Below, piece by piece: positions 47,221 to 55,572 of a stretch of 64,000 nt of DNA. Each line of letters begins with the position of its first letter. The first letter of the stretch is position 1. Origin of the DNA: Candidatus Thiobius zoothamnicola (GTDB taxonomy: Bacteria > Pseudomonadota > Gammaproteobacteria > Chromatiales > Chromatiaceae); contig JAPQLC010000010.1 of the NCBI GenBank assembly GCA_030826945.1, positions 1 to 64,000 of the forward strand. The letters are read 5' to 3'. A program made the position numbers and the translations under genes. The notes under the pieces were generated by a model that saw only the letters and a list, made by a program, of their open reading frames with translations, was not told the DNA's origin and did no database searches.

Positions 47221-47523
47221 ATGAAAACCGTTACCATAGCAACTGATTTCACCCGATATCCAGCAGGTCGCGTACGCACAGACGGGCCTTACAGCGGAGA
47301 AGCCTTCCGTGAGGATTACCTCGAACCCGAATTGAAAATTGGCGAACGTGTTCACATCATTCTTGATGGCGCAAGAGGCTACGGCTCCTCCTTTTTGGAA
47401 GAAGCTTTTGGCGGACTTCGCCGCCAAGGTTACACAAGGGAGCAGATAGAAAAGTTGGTTGAGGTTGAATCAAACGAGGATCCTAGCCTGATAGGAGAAA
47501 TCAACAGCTACATTAACACCTGA
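47221..47523 (+). CDS. STAS-like domain protein (DUF4325)
   Basis: 100 aa. ATDFTRYPAGRVRTDGPYSGEAFREDYL, then VHIILDGARGYGSSFLEEAFGGLRRQGY (quoted in part) match the DUF4325 STAS-like pattern: a strand with an Asp-Gly turn and a conserved GYGSSF(L)EEAF helix. Likely binding partner of the adjacent STAS-ATPase protein, by analogy with anti-sigma antagonist proteins. Starts 12 bases after the first gene; GGC/TTACACCG precedes ATG and the ribosome-binding site is weak. Confidence 0.85.
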   Translation: MKTVTIATDFTRYPAGRVRTDGPYSGEAFREDYLEPELKIGERVHIILDGARGYGSSFLEEAFGGLRRQGYTREQIEKLVEVESNEDPSLIGEINSYINT

Positions 47524-47539
47524 CAAAACATAATACGGC

Positions 47540-48046
47540 ATGGCAATCGCTGTTTTTGAATGGTGGAATGCCATTCCTTGGGTGTTGATCATCATCGGGT
47601 GGTTAATCATTAACCATCAACATAATGCCCGAGAAACACGGAAGGAACGCCGTGATCAACTTGACAGACTCATCAGCCAACTTGCTGAACTCGAAAAAAA
47701 AGCTATCGCTTTCCACACTGCGTCAAAACATGATGATTACCCTCAAAGAGAGCTGACTCGTAATATCAGTAAGATTTGGCCGCAAATCAAACAGCTTGGG
47801 TTATTGGAAAATAGTAACGATATCAAACAAATAGTTTCAGATATCCGTAAGGAAATTACTCTGAAGAATGCTGACCGAAGTACTTTTAAACCTCAATCTA
47901 TCAACGACTTGGATGGCATTTCCGACAGTATTGGCGTCCTCGTAGACAAACTGAATGCAGCATATATACGCAAATATCACCGGACATTTTCCATGCGTAT
48001 TTTGGATTGGATGACTTCGGTTTTGCCAAAGACTGGTTCACCCTAA
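47540..48046 (+). CDS. Membrane-anchored coiled-coil protein of unknown function
   Basis: 168 aa. A single N-terminal transmembrane helix (about 9-25), then a charged helical region (about 28-70, ARETRKERRDQLDRLISQLAEL start) and further helices. No family recognised. It is the third gene of the cassette, 16 bases after the STAS-like gene, and could hold the signalling pair at the membrane. It ends 38 bases before dapC. Confidence 0.65.
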   Translation: MAIAVFEWWNAIPWVLIIIGWLIINHQHNARETRKERRDQLDRLISQLAELEKKAIAFHTASKHDDYPQRELTRNISKIWPQIKQLGLLENSNDIKQIVSDIRKEITLKNADRSTFKPQSINDLDGISDSIGVLVDKLNAAYIRKYHRTFSMRILDWMTSVLPKTGSP

Positions 48047-48084
48047 TAAAATCAGCGGGTGAAAAAACTTGATATTTCCTGCTT

Positions 48085-49272
48085 ATGAACCAAGATTTGG
48101 AAAAACTGCATCCCTATCCCTTTGAAAAGCTGCGCAACTTATTTGCTGATCGCCAACCGCCGGATCTACCGCACATTGCGTTATCCATTGGTGAACCCAA
48201 ACATACCACGCCAGCTTTCATCGCCAATGCCCTGATTGAGCACATGGGTGCGTTAGGCAACTATCCGACAACGAAAGGTATATCAGCGCTCCGTGAAACA
48301 ATCGCCGACTGGCTGACGCAACGTTTCCAATTGCCATTGCACAGTATTGACCCTGACAAGCAGGTATTGCCCGTGAACGGCACGCGCGAAGCACTATTCG
48401 CATTTGCCCAGGCAGTGATTGAGCGCCATACGCAACCGCTCGTGATAGCGCCAAACCCTTTTTATCAAATCTATGAAGGTGCAGCCTTATTAGCTGGCGC
48501 TGAACTGGCATTCACCCCTTGTATCGCTGAAAATCATTATCAACCGGATTTTTCAGCGATCCAGGCAGCGGACTGGCGACGCTGCCAGTTGCTTTATATC
48601 TGCTCGCCCGGCAATCCCACCGGAGCCATTATCCCGCTAGAGACCTTGCAATCATTGATTGAACTGGCTGAAAAATATGATTTCATCATTGCTTCAGATG
48701 AATGTTATAGCGAATTGTATTTCAACGAAGCGCAAGCACCAGTTGGACTATTACAGGCTGCAGCGGCGATGGGCAATACAGCTTATCGCCGCTGCGTGGT
48801 ATTTCACAGTTTATCCAAACGTTCCAATGCGCCAGGGTTACGTTCAGGCTTTGTCGCAGGGGACGCGGACGTATTAGCCCGGTTTTTGCACTATCGTACT
48901 TATCACGGCTGCGCCATGCCAGTGCAACACCAGCAGGCCAGCATCACCGCTTGGCGGGATGAAACCCATGTCCAACAAAACCGGGACCAATATCAACGCA
49001 AATTTCATCACGTCATTAACAAACTCAGGCCCGTATTGCCAGTGCAACAGCCCCAGGCCAGTTTTTATTTATGGGTCAAAACGCCTTACAATGATAAGGT
49101 ATTCGCGCGTGATTTATATCAGCAACAACATATCAGCGTATTGCCTGGCAGCTATTTATCGCGCTCAGTGGAAGGCATAAATCCTGGTACCGGCCATGTT
49201 CGGATGGCGTTGGTCGCTGAATTGCAAGAATGCGTGGAAGCAGCCGAGCGAATCGTGAATTTTATGACGTAG
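48085..49272 (+). CDS. dapC: Succinyldiaminopimelate transaminase DapC
   Basis: 395 aa. Class I/II PLP aminotransferase of the lysine/meso-diaminopimelate pathway (succinylase branch), converting N-succinyl-2-amino-6-ketopimelate with glutamate. The N-terminus MNQDLEKLHPYPFEKLRNL is typical of DapC. PLP lysine in HSLSKRSNAPGLRSGF; YICSPGNPTGA and ASDECYSELYF are further cofactor segments. Monocistronic here. Confidence 0.93.
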   Translation: MNQDLEKLHPYPFEKLRNLFADRQPPDLPHIALSIGEPKHTTPAFIANALIEHMGALGNYPTTKGISALRETIADWLTQRFQLPLHSIDPDKQVLPVNGTREALFAFAQAVIERHTQPLVIAPNPFYQIYEGAALLAGAELAFTPCIAENHYQPDFSAIQAADWRRCQLLYICSPGNPTGAIIPLETLQSLIELAEKYDFIIASDECYSELYFNEAQAPVGLLQAAAAMGNTAYRRCVVFHSLSKRSNAPGLRSGFVAGDADVLARFLHYRTYHGCAMPVQHQQASITAWRDETHVQQNRDQYQRKFHHVINKLRPVLPVQQPQASFYLWVKTPYNDKVFARDLYQQQHISVLPGSYLSRSVEGINPGTGHVRMALVAELQECVEAAERIVNFMT

Positions 49273-49498
49273 GAGTGCTTTACCTAACTTGTCATGGCTG
49301 AGGTGCCAGCATTGCCGCGTCATTATAGAGTCATCATCAGAATGGAGTGAATGGTTTACATCCCAAATGGATCGAAAAAACGGCGTTACATCGCCTGACA
49401 ATAGGGTAAGCTATTCCCGCGAAACGCCGCAGGCAACACTGAACCCGTCATGATTAAGCTGACGAAGTATTGGATATATCACTAACGGTTTATATTGT

Positions 49499-49822
49499 AT
49501 GGCATTGACTAAAGCAGATATGGCTGAACAGCTATATGAGAAAATTGGCCTCAATAAGCGCGAAGCAAAAGACATTGTGGAAATGTTTTTTGAAGAAATC
49601 CGCCAATCATTAGAATCAGGTCGGCAAGTCAAATTATCTGGATTCGGTAATTTCGACCTGCGCGAAAAGAACCAACGCCCAGGGAGGAACCCTAGAACCG
49701 GTGAGGAAATTGCTGTTTGTGCACGGCGCGTGGTGACTTTTCGTCCCGGCCAAAAACTTAAGCAACGCGTGGACGAATATTACCAAGACCAACTACAACC
49801 TGATGGCCAAACAGCCCTATAG
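49499..49822 (+). CDS. ihfA: Integration host factor alpha subunit
   Basis: 107 aa. DNA-bending protein of the HU/IHF family. [24 protein letters not shown] (in part) and the RNPRTGEEI arm that intercalates its Pro into the minor groove; [22 protein letters not shown] is the IHF alpha signature (in part). Usually ihfA follows pheT; here it stands alone between dapC and a lectin-like gene. Confidence 0.95.
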   Translation: MALTKADMAEQLYEKIGLNKREAKDIVEMFFEEIRQSLESGRQVKLSGFGNFDLREKNQRPGRNPRTGEEIAVCARRVVTFRPGQKLKQRVDEYYQDQLQPDGQTAL

Positions 49823-50176
49823 CACACAATGAAAACTATTTTAGACCACGCCATCTTCATTCGATTCCCTTGAGTTTTCTATCCAGTCGGCTAAAGCTAA
49901 CCCTCAAGAAATTGGAATAACCAATCGGCGCGAACTTACTGCACCATTCGACCCCAAAAATCTCATTATCGGATGGTGGTGAAGAAGCAATAGGCCTAAA
50001 GCTGCCTACACGCAGAAGAATCCGAGTAAAAAGAAAGTACGTTCCCAGTTTTTGATATAAGCGAACAGCTTAACTTAACGACATTGAAAGCGTAATATCG
50101 TAATGTCAGGTGAATAAACCACTTATAACAACCCACCGTACTCAGGAACCAGATCACTCCATCAAAGGAATTACAG
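49823..50176. other. Intergenic region with a possible coding relic
   Basis: 354 bp. At 49845-49982 a plus-strand frame without a start codon reads coding-like (FSIQSAKANPQEIGI and LTAPFDPKNLIIGWW) and ends at TGA. Family not recognised; it may be the end of a lost gene. The remainder is non-coding, with AAGGA seven bases ahead of the next gene. Confidence 0.35.
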
Positions 50177-51133
50177 ATGAAACCCATCCAACCTTTTTAT
50201 CTCACCGTTTTAATTTTAATCTGCGCGTATTTCATATCAGGCAACGTATTATCCGCACATCACAAACAATCCTGCGGCAATCCTGTCACCAGTTTGGAGA
50301 TACCCAAAGGGACCAATAACATCAACAGCGCATATTACAGAACCTCCTCAGACACTATTGCCAGCTGGCATGTCATTGAAGGAAATATCGATTTTGTCGC
50401 TGTGGGCGCTTATCGCTGGAAAACCCAAGGCGGCATTATGGTTGACAGCGGCAGCCGGGACGGAAAAGTCACCACAGACATCACAACCACGCCCGGACAA
50501 ACCTACGACTTTATTTTTTACCATGCCCACCATAACTACAGAAAGGGACCCCATACAGGAAGAGTGGAAATATTGGATAACTCAACCATCCTGCAAGCCC
50601 TTGATGTCAGCAGCACTATTTCTGTCACCGAGCAAATCTGGCATAAGGAAATCATCACCTTTACCGCCACATCAAATAAAACCACCATTACGCTGGAACA
50701 AACAACAAACAATGCTGGATATGGCAATGTCTATTCAGGCATGGGTTACAGACAATCCTGCGAAAATCCATCCCCAATCAGCAAAACCCTGATCGTAAAA
50801 GCAACCGATACTTGGCTGGACACCGGCTTGGACATCCAAGCCGGTGATCAATTAATCATCACAACTCAAGGCAAATGGCAGGTAGATGGCAAACCGGAGA
50901 CAATTCAAGTAAATGCCGATGGCTATGGCATTCCATTGGGTGGCACACCTTTCAATGGCAGTTTCGCCGCCCTGATTGGTCGTATCAGCAATGATGGCGA
51001 ATCTTTCTTAGTGGGTAACAGCCTGAACCGCTCCATACCCAATACTGGACGCTTATTCCTGCAAATCAATGATGTGATTGGCACATTGGAAGACAATCAA
51101 GGCGAGCTTGAGGTCACTATTGACATTAAATAG
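50177..51133 (+). CDS. Secreted lectin-like protein with DUF642-type and LecA-like domains
   Basis: 318 aa. Signal peptide about 1-30. The N-terminal domain (about 40-195) resembles DUF642/choice-of-anchor C galactose-binding-like folds: SWHVIEGNIDFVAVGAYRW, then TTPGQTYDFIFYHA. The C-terminal domain (about 200-318) resembles the LecA (PA-IL) galactose-lectin fold: DTGLDIQAGDQLIITTQGKW, AALIGRI, and NTGRLFLQINDVIG with DNQGELEV. Probably a secreted carbohydrate-binding protein. It is followed immediately by a fragment of a second copy of the LecA-like domain. Confidence 0.75.
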   Translation: MKPIQPFYLTVLILICAYFISGNVLSAHHKQSCGNPVTSLEIPKGTNNINSAYYRTSSDTIASWHVIEGNIDFVAVGAYRWKTQGGIMVDSGSRDGKVTTDITTTPGQTYDFIFYHAHHNYRKGPHTGRVEILDNSTILQALDVSSTISVTEQIWHKEIITFTATSNKTTITLEQTTNNAGYGNVYSGMGYRQSCENPSPISKTLIVKATDTWLDTGLDIQAGDQLIITTQGKWQVDGKPETIQVNADGYGIPLGGTPFNGSFAALIGRISNDGESFLVGNSLNRSIPNTGRLFLQINDVIGTLEDNQGELEVTIDIK

Positions 51134-51225
51134 GACGCCTTTTCCTCCAAATCCATGAAGTGGAAGGCGATGTTCCCATGGCGGATAACGTCGGCGCGCT
51201 GCAAATACCCATTACCCAAACCTAA
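51133..51225 (+). pseudogene. Remnant of a LecA-like domain C-terminus
   Basis: Thirty codons directly after the lectin-like stop, in another frame, read GRLFLQIHEVEGDVPMADNV then GALQIPITQT and end at TAA. They align with the end of the preceding protein (GRLFLQINDVIGTLEDNQGE...). So this is the tail of a diverged second copy whose start is gone, most simply by deletion between tandem paralogues. Confidence 0.7.
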
Positions 51226-51399
51226 GCAAGCTACTTGGATAAGCCTCTGCAACACAAGGATGTGTCAACAAGCTGTTGAACCTGATTTGCATTAATCAAT
51301 TTCTATAGCGAAGGGAAAAGCGATCCGGACGAATCATGCAAAACTGTCCGAATTCAAGACCCTACCAATTCAACCTAGACAACATCAATTGATTTGCTG

Positions 51400-53586
51400 A
51401 TGGATGGCTTAATAAAAACATCGGAAGCACCGATTTTCACTCACCCCCAAACCACCCCCGCTGAGGCAGGGATACGCCGCCTAAAAGCAATAATGGATGC
51501 GCTGCTACTCGAAGCCATGCATGAATCACTCGATAATGGCGAAGATCCGTTATCTGGCCGCGTGACTCGCGCCCGCACCGCGCTTGAAACACTAACCTGC
51601 GCTATAACGCCCAACTTGTGGCACCGCGCCGCAGCCTATGCCATCTATGAAGGTCATTATGAACAGGCCACCAGCATAACGGATCGACTCCTCATGCAAG
51701 GCCCATGTTCAATGGAACTGCATTTAACCGCCGCTCTGGCTCAACTGTACGATCGACGCTTCCAGGAAGCCAGGGATGCCTTGATGTCAGCACAACAATG
51801 CGACAACAAAGACCGACATCTCACGCAGCACATCAATAGGCTGCGCGGTGCCTTGGATAGCATTATCACCGAACAAGCCGCCCAGACACCTTATACGATC
51901 CCACCCAAGCGCACTTATGTCTTGGCCGATCAGCATAACGGTTTGATTGACTTCCAACTGGGGGAAACTCTCCGCTCCCTCCTGCCAGGGGAGGATGTTA
52001 TCCTAGTTCAGGACCGCATAGACGCTTATGACGTAAAGTCCCAGTATGGTGAACGGATTCTCAGTATAGAAACCGAACACAGATTATGGGAACGCCATGA
52101 AGGCGAGCACAAAAACCTCCGGGTGATTTTAAAAAATAACAACAATGGTCACCCTATAAAGGCATTAAAGATGGGCGTACGCAAGGCGCTGGGCGCAGGT
52201 TCGCAAGAAGTGCTGACACGCACTGATAATCATCACTGGTCGGGCGTGATTGCCGGCCTCGTCAAAGAAGCCGACACGCGGACTAAGACCAAAGCCTCAA
52301 CCCATGCGCTCACCCGTCTGAATGCGCATCTTCCGAAAAAAAGAATCGCTTTATTTGGAGTCAGCAAAGAAGATTATGGACATGGCGTGCCGATCGTCAT
52401 GCTGAATATCGTACGCACCCTGAGCAACAGCGCATTCACTTTTTCCTACATCGCCAATGATTTCGACACCAACCGCATCACCTATTTTGATGAAACCAGC
52501 CAAGTTCTCGATTTTGAAAATCGCGCCGCTTTCATCAACTTCATACATCGTGTCGGTATCCAATTCGACATTCTTCATTTCCATTCCTGGCATTATGCCG
52601 ATCATTACAAACCCTTTCGTTGCGAGCACGATCCGCTTGGCATTGAAATACTGATCAAGCAACTCAACCCGTCCAAAGTCATTTACACGGATCACGCCAA
52701 TCCGACTGAAGACTTGAGAAGAATTCATGAACATCACGCCATTGATTACGCCGCTTTGGATGATGCCAGCAAAGAAACTTTCCTGCGGGATAACAACCTG
52801 AATCGTTTCAATGTTCAGGATTGGCGGCTGGGCTGGGAGGCCACTTCTATTCTGTGTCGCCGGCAAATCATGCAATTGGCCGATCATATCGTCCACGTAT
52901 CAGCGACTCAACGTCAGGAGGAAGACCAATTTATCCTGCCACATTACACGGTTAACGGAAAACATGCCGTCATCTGGAATGGCACTGATCTGCTGGACTA
53001 TCAGAATCTGCCGGAAATACAAACCAAAAGCCAGAAACTCAAAAAAGACAAACGCAACAACCAACAAGTGCTTTATGTGGGACGCGCTGAAAAAGAAAAA
53101 GGTATTTTCGATCTGGCAGCGGCAGCAGCCCAGTTACGCAAGGTCGGCGCGCCAATCAACCTGACTTTTGTTGGTCAATTCAGTTCAGATCTACGCCGTC
53201 AACTTGACCAAACTGCCACGCAAAAAAATCAATACACCGGTTTGATTAAGGATCGCGCCGAACTGGCCGCGCACTACGCCTCCACCGACTTGATTGCCCA
53301 GCCAACCTGGGGGGAATGCTTCAATCAGGTGATCTCAGAAGGATTGGCCGTCGGCACCGCTTCCGTGGTCAGTGATATCTCTGGCCCCAAAGAAGTGTAT
53401 GTCAGCAATGGCATCGCCATTGGGCACCAACCGCAAAACCCGCACAGTCTGGCGGCAGCCATCCAACAAGCGCTGACCAACAATCCATTACGACAATCGG
53501 TTATCGATAAAGGGCGTCAATTCGTCGCTCAACACCTGTCGGCAAAAACAATGGCCGCTCAATACTCCAATCTGTATAAAGCCTGA
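51400..53586 (+). CDS. GT4-type glycosyltransferase with long helical N-terminal region
   Basis: 728 aa from the ATG at 51400; no good ribosome-binding site is visible. Residues about 20-165 are helical and TPR-like (RAAAYAIYEGHYEQATSITDRLL). Residues about 315-725 form a GT-B glycosyltransferase: acceptor domain start KKRIALFGVSKEDYGHGVP, then the donor domain with VLYVGRAEKEKGIFDL and the catalytic-type E-x7-E region PTWGECFNQVISEGLAVGTASV. GT4 enzymes use nucleotide sugars with retention. Probably surface polysaccharide or protein glycosylation; no partner genes nearby except the lectin-like one. Confidence 0.83.
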   Translation: MDGLIKTSEAPIFTHPQTTPAEAGIRRLKAIMDALLLEAMHESLDNGEDPLSGRVTRARTALETLTCAITPNLWHRAAAYAIYEGHYEQATSITDRLLMQGPCSMELHLTAALAQLYDRRFQEARDALMSAQQCDNKDRHLTQHINRLRGALDSIITEQAAQTPYTIPPKRTYVLADQHNGLIDFQLGETLRSLLPGEDVILVQDRIDAYDVKSQYGERILSIETEHRLWERHEGEHKNLRVILKNNNNGHPIKALKMGVRKALGAGSQEVLTRTDNHHWSGVIAGLVKEADTRTKTKASTHALTRLNAHLPKKRIALFGVSKEDYGHGVPIVMLNIVRTLSNSAFTFSYIANDFDTNRITYFDETSQVLDFENRAAFINFIHRVGIQFDILHFHSWHYADHYKPFRCEHDPLGIEILIKQLNPSKVIYTDHANPTEDLRRIHEHHAIDYAALDDASKETFLRDNNLNRFNVQDWRLGWEATSILCRRQIMQLADHIVHVSATQRQEEDQFILPHYTVNGKHAVIWNGTDLLDYQNLPEIQTKSQKLKKDKRNNQQVLYVGRAEKEKGIFDLAAAAAQLRKVGAPINLTFVGQFSSDLRRQLDQTATQKNQYTGLIKDRAELAAHYASTDLIAQPTWGECFNQVISEGLAVGTASVVSDISGPKEVYVSNGIAIGHQPQNPHSLAAAIQQALTNNPLRQSVIDKGRQFVAQHLSAKTMAAQYSNLYKA

Positions 53587-53701
53587 TCTGACGACGGCAG
53601 CACGCAATCAGCTTGGCACGTTTTCCTTTCCCACCGCAAGCAGTCCTATGCAATCAATGTTACGATTAAGCGCAGATGACACTGGACTACAGGTATTTAC
53701 G

Positions 53702-54064
53702 ATGCAAGCGACCATCCTGACAGAAAATGATTTATCACTCACTTCGCCAGCCATTGAAAAAATGGCCGAGTTATTCAATCAGATTGAAGACAACATTGAA
53801 GGCATCCGGGTATTCGCCACGCCAGGCGGCTGCAGTGGCGTCAGTTTCGGTATGACTTTCACCGATCAACTCGACGCTGAAGACAATGTGCGTGATTACG
53901 ATCAATTCAAAGTCATTGTTGACTCAACCACGCTCGAACAAATGCGCGGTGTCGAAATTGATTTCGTCGGCGAAGGCAATGAAGCGCGCTTCATCTTTAA
54001 CAACCTGCAACCCGTTGCTGGCGGCGGATGCGGCACTTGCGGTTCGCAAGGCGGCTGTAGCTAA
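53702..54064 (+). CDS. A-type Fe-S cluster carrier (IscA/HesB family)
   Basis: 120 aa from the ATG at 53702; an ATG at 53648 gives an 18-residue longer form and cannot be excluded. HesB-like fold with three kinds of cysteine: C44 in TPGGCSGVSFG and C110, C113 and C119 in the C-terminal GGGCGTCGSQGGCS. These proteins pass Fe-S clusters to target enzymes. The extra C119 near the end is notable. Not linked to other isc or suf genes here. Confidence 0.85.
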   Translation: MQATILTENDLSLTSPAIEKMAELFNQIEDNIEGIRVFATPGGCSGVSFGMTFTDQLDAEDNVRDYDQFKVIVDSTTLEQMRGVEIDFVGEGNEARFIFNNLQPVAGGGCGTCGSQGGCS

Positions 54065-54083
54065 CACCCATTTTTAGCCGCAT

Positions 54084-54118
54084 ACGCCAACATCATCGTA
54101 AAACGCCGATGTTGGCGT
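54084..54118. terminator. Long stem-loop after the A-type carrier gene
   Basis: Perfect 11-bp arms ACGCCAACATC (54084-54094) and GATGTTGGCGT (54108-54118) around a 13-base loop, 20 bases past the stop. It is not followed by a T run on the plus strand (TAATATC). Probably the transcript end before mgtE. Confidence 0.6.
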
Positions 54119-54199
54119 TAATATCAATCAACCACTTTCTAGAACCATGATAGCGTAGCTGTACCTCCTGCATTGCGCCAACCCTTCAAGCGGTATTCT

Positions 54200-55558
54200 A
54201 TGAACGCGCAAATCGAAAAACATGAAGACTCCCGCTTGACGCGCCTGCAGGAAATTCTCGCTTCCGGCGCACTACGCGCCGCTGCGCGCCTACTCAAAAG
54301 CCTGGCTCCGGCGGAAGTGGCGCACCTACTGGAATCCCTTCCCCCCACCCAACGCGAGATTCTGTGGAGTCTGGTCGATGAAACTTGCGATGGTGAAGTG
54401 CTGTTGCTGGTCACCGACGAAGTACGCACCGACCTGACCCGGGATATGAGCACAGCCGAATGGTTGGCCGCTGCAGAAAATCTTGACCTGGATGACTTGG
54501 CGGATCTGGTACATGAAATGCCCGATACCGTGACGCGCGAAGTCATCAGCGCACTTGACGAACAACACCGCAAACGCCTTGAAAGCGTCTTGTCATATCC
54601 TGAAGATACAGCTGGCGGCTTAATGAACACCGACACTGTCACCGTAAGGCCGGAAGCCACTCTGGATGTGGTCTCACGCTATTTACGCCTGTTGGGCGAA
54701 CAAATGCCGAGCGACACCGACAAACTCTTCGTCGTCAACCGGGATGACAAATACCTTGGCGTATTGCCATTATGGAAATTAGTCAGCGGCAATCCGGAAG
54801 ACAGCGTCGCTGAAGCCATGAGCCTGAACATGCAGCCATTACCCGCAAGCATGCATGAATCCGACGTGGCCCGCCGTTTTGAAACTCATGACATACTCTC
54901 AGCACCCGTCATCGACCAACAGGGGCGCTTACTCGGACGCATCACCATTGATGATGTGGTCGATATCATTCGTGAAGAAGGCGAACACCAATTCATGGGA
55001 CAAGCTGGCCTGTCTGAAGCTGAAGACATGTTCGCACCAGTGCTCACCAGCATACGCCGCCGCGCATTATGGTTAGGCATCAACCTGTTTACGGCGCTTC
55101 TAGCGTCCTGGGTGATTGGTCAATTTGACACAGTGTTATCCCAAGTCGTCGCTTTGGCCGTGCTGATGCCGATCGTCGCCAGCATGGGCGGCATTGCCGG
55201 CAGTCAAACACTCGCCTTGGCAATTCGCGGCATCGCCTTAGGCCAGCTAAGCGGCAAAAACGCACGCCATCTACTGCTTAAGGAAATGGCCGTCGGCTCC
55301 CTCAACAGTTTGATTTGGGCTGCCGTCATCGCGGTAATCGCCGGCATTTGGTTCAATAATCTGACACTAGCACTATTGATCGGCACCGCCATCACCATCA
55401 ACCTGTTATTCGCCGCCATATCTGGCGCGACCTTACCGCTTATACTCGATCGCATTGGTATTGATCCTGCGCTGGCCGGTTCCGTTCTGCTGACCACAGT
55501 CACCGATGTCGTCGGTTTTCTCGCTTTCCTCGGCTTAGCCACATTATTCTTGCTTTAA
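54200..55558 (+). CDS. mgtE: Magnesium transporter MgtE
   Basis: 452 aa from the ATG at 54200. Cytoplasmic N domain (about 10-125, helical superhelix), a pair of CBS domains (about 135-255, which sense Mg2+), a linker helix and five transmembrane helices (about 285-450) with the conserved pore segment PIVASMGGIAGSQTLALAIRG and the TDVVGFLAFLG motif near the end. Dimeric Mg2+ channel. Its stop is 14 bases before ilvA, so the two are likely co-transcribed. Confidence 0.95.
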   Translation: MNAQIEKHEDSRLTRLQEILASGALRAAARLLKSLAPAEVAHLLESLPPTQREILWSLVDETCDGEVLLLVTDEVRTDLTRDMSTAEWLAAAENLDLDDLADLVHEMPDTVTREVISALDEQHRKRLESVLSYPEDTAGGLMNTDTVTVRPEATLDVVSRYLRLLGEQMPSDTDKLFVVNRDDKYLGVLPLWKLVSGNPEDSVAEAMSLNMQPLPASMHESDVARRFETHDILSAPVIDQQGRLLGRITIDDVVDIIREEGEHQFMGQAGLSEAEDMFAPVLTSIRRRALWLGINLFTALLASWVIGQFDTVLSQVVALAVLMPIVASMGGIAGSQTLALAIRGIALGQLSGKNARHLLLKEMAVGSLNSLIWAAVIAVIAGIWFNNLTLALLIGTAITINLLFAAISGATLPLILDRIGIDPALAGSVLLTTVTDVVGFLAFLGLATLFLL

Positions 55559-55572
55559 AGGGAAAATTCAGT

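Noticed and set aside
52351-52896. 181-codon minus-strand frame inside the glycosyltransferase gene
   Set aside because: Antisense of a well-supported domain with no site or family of its own.
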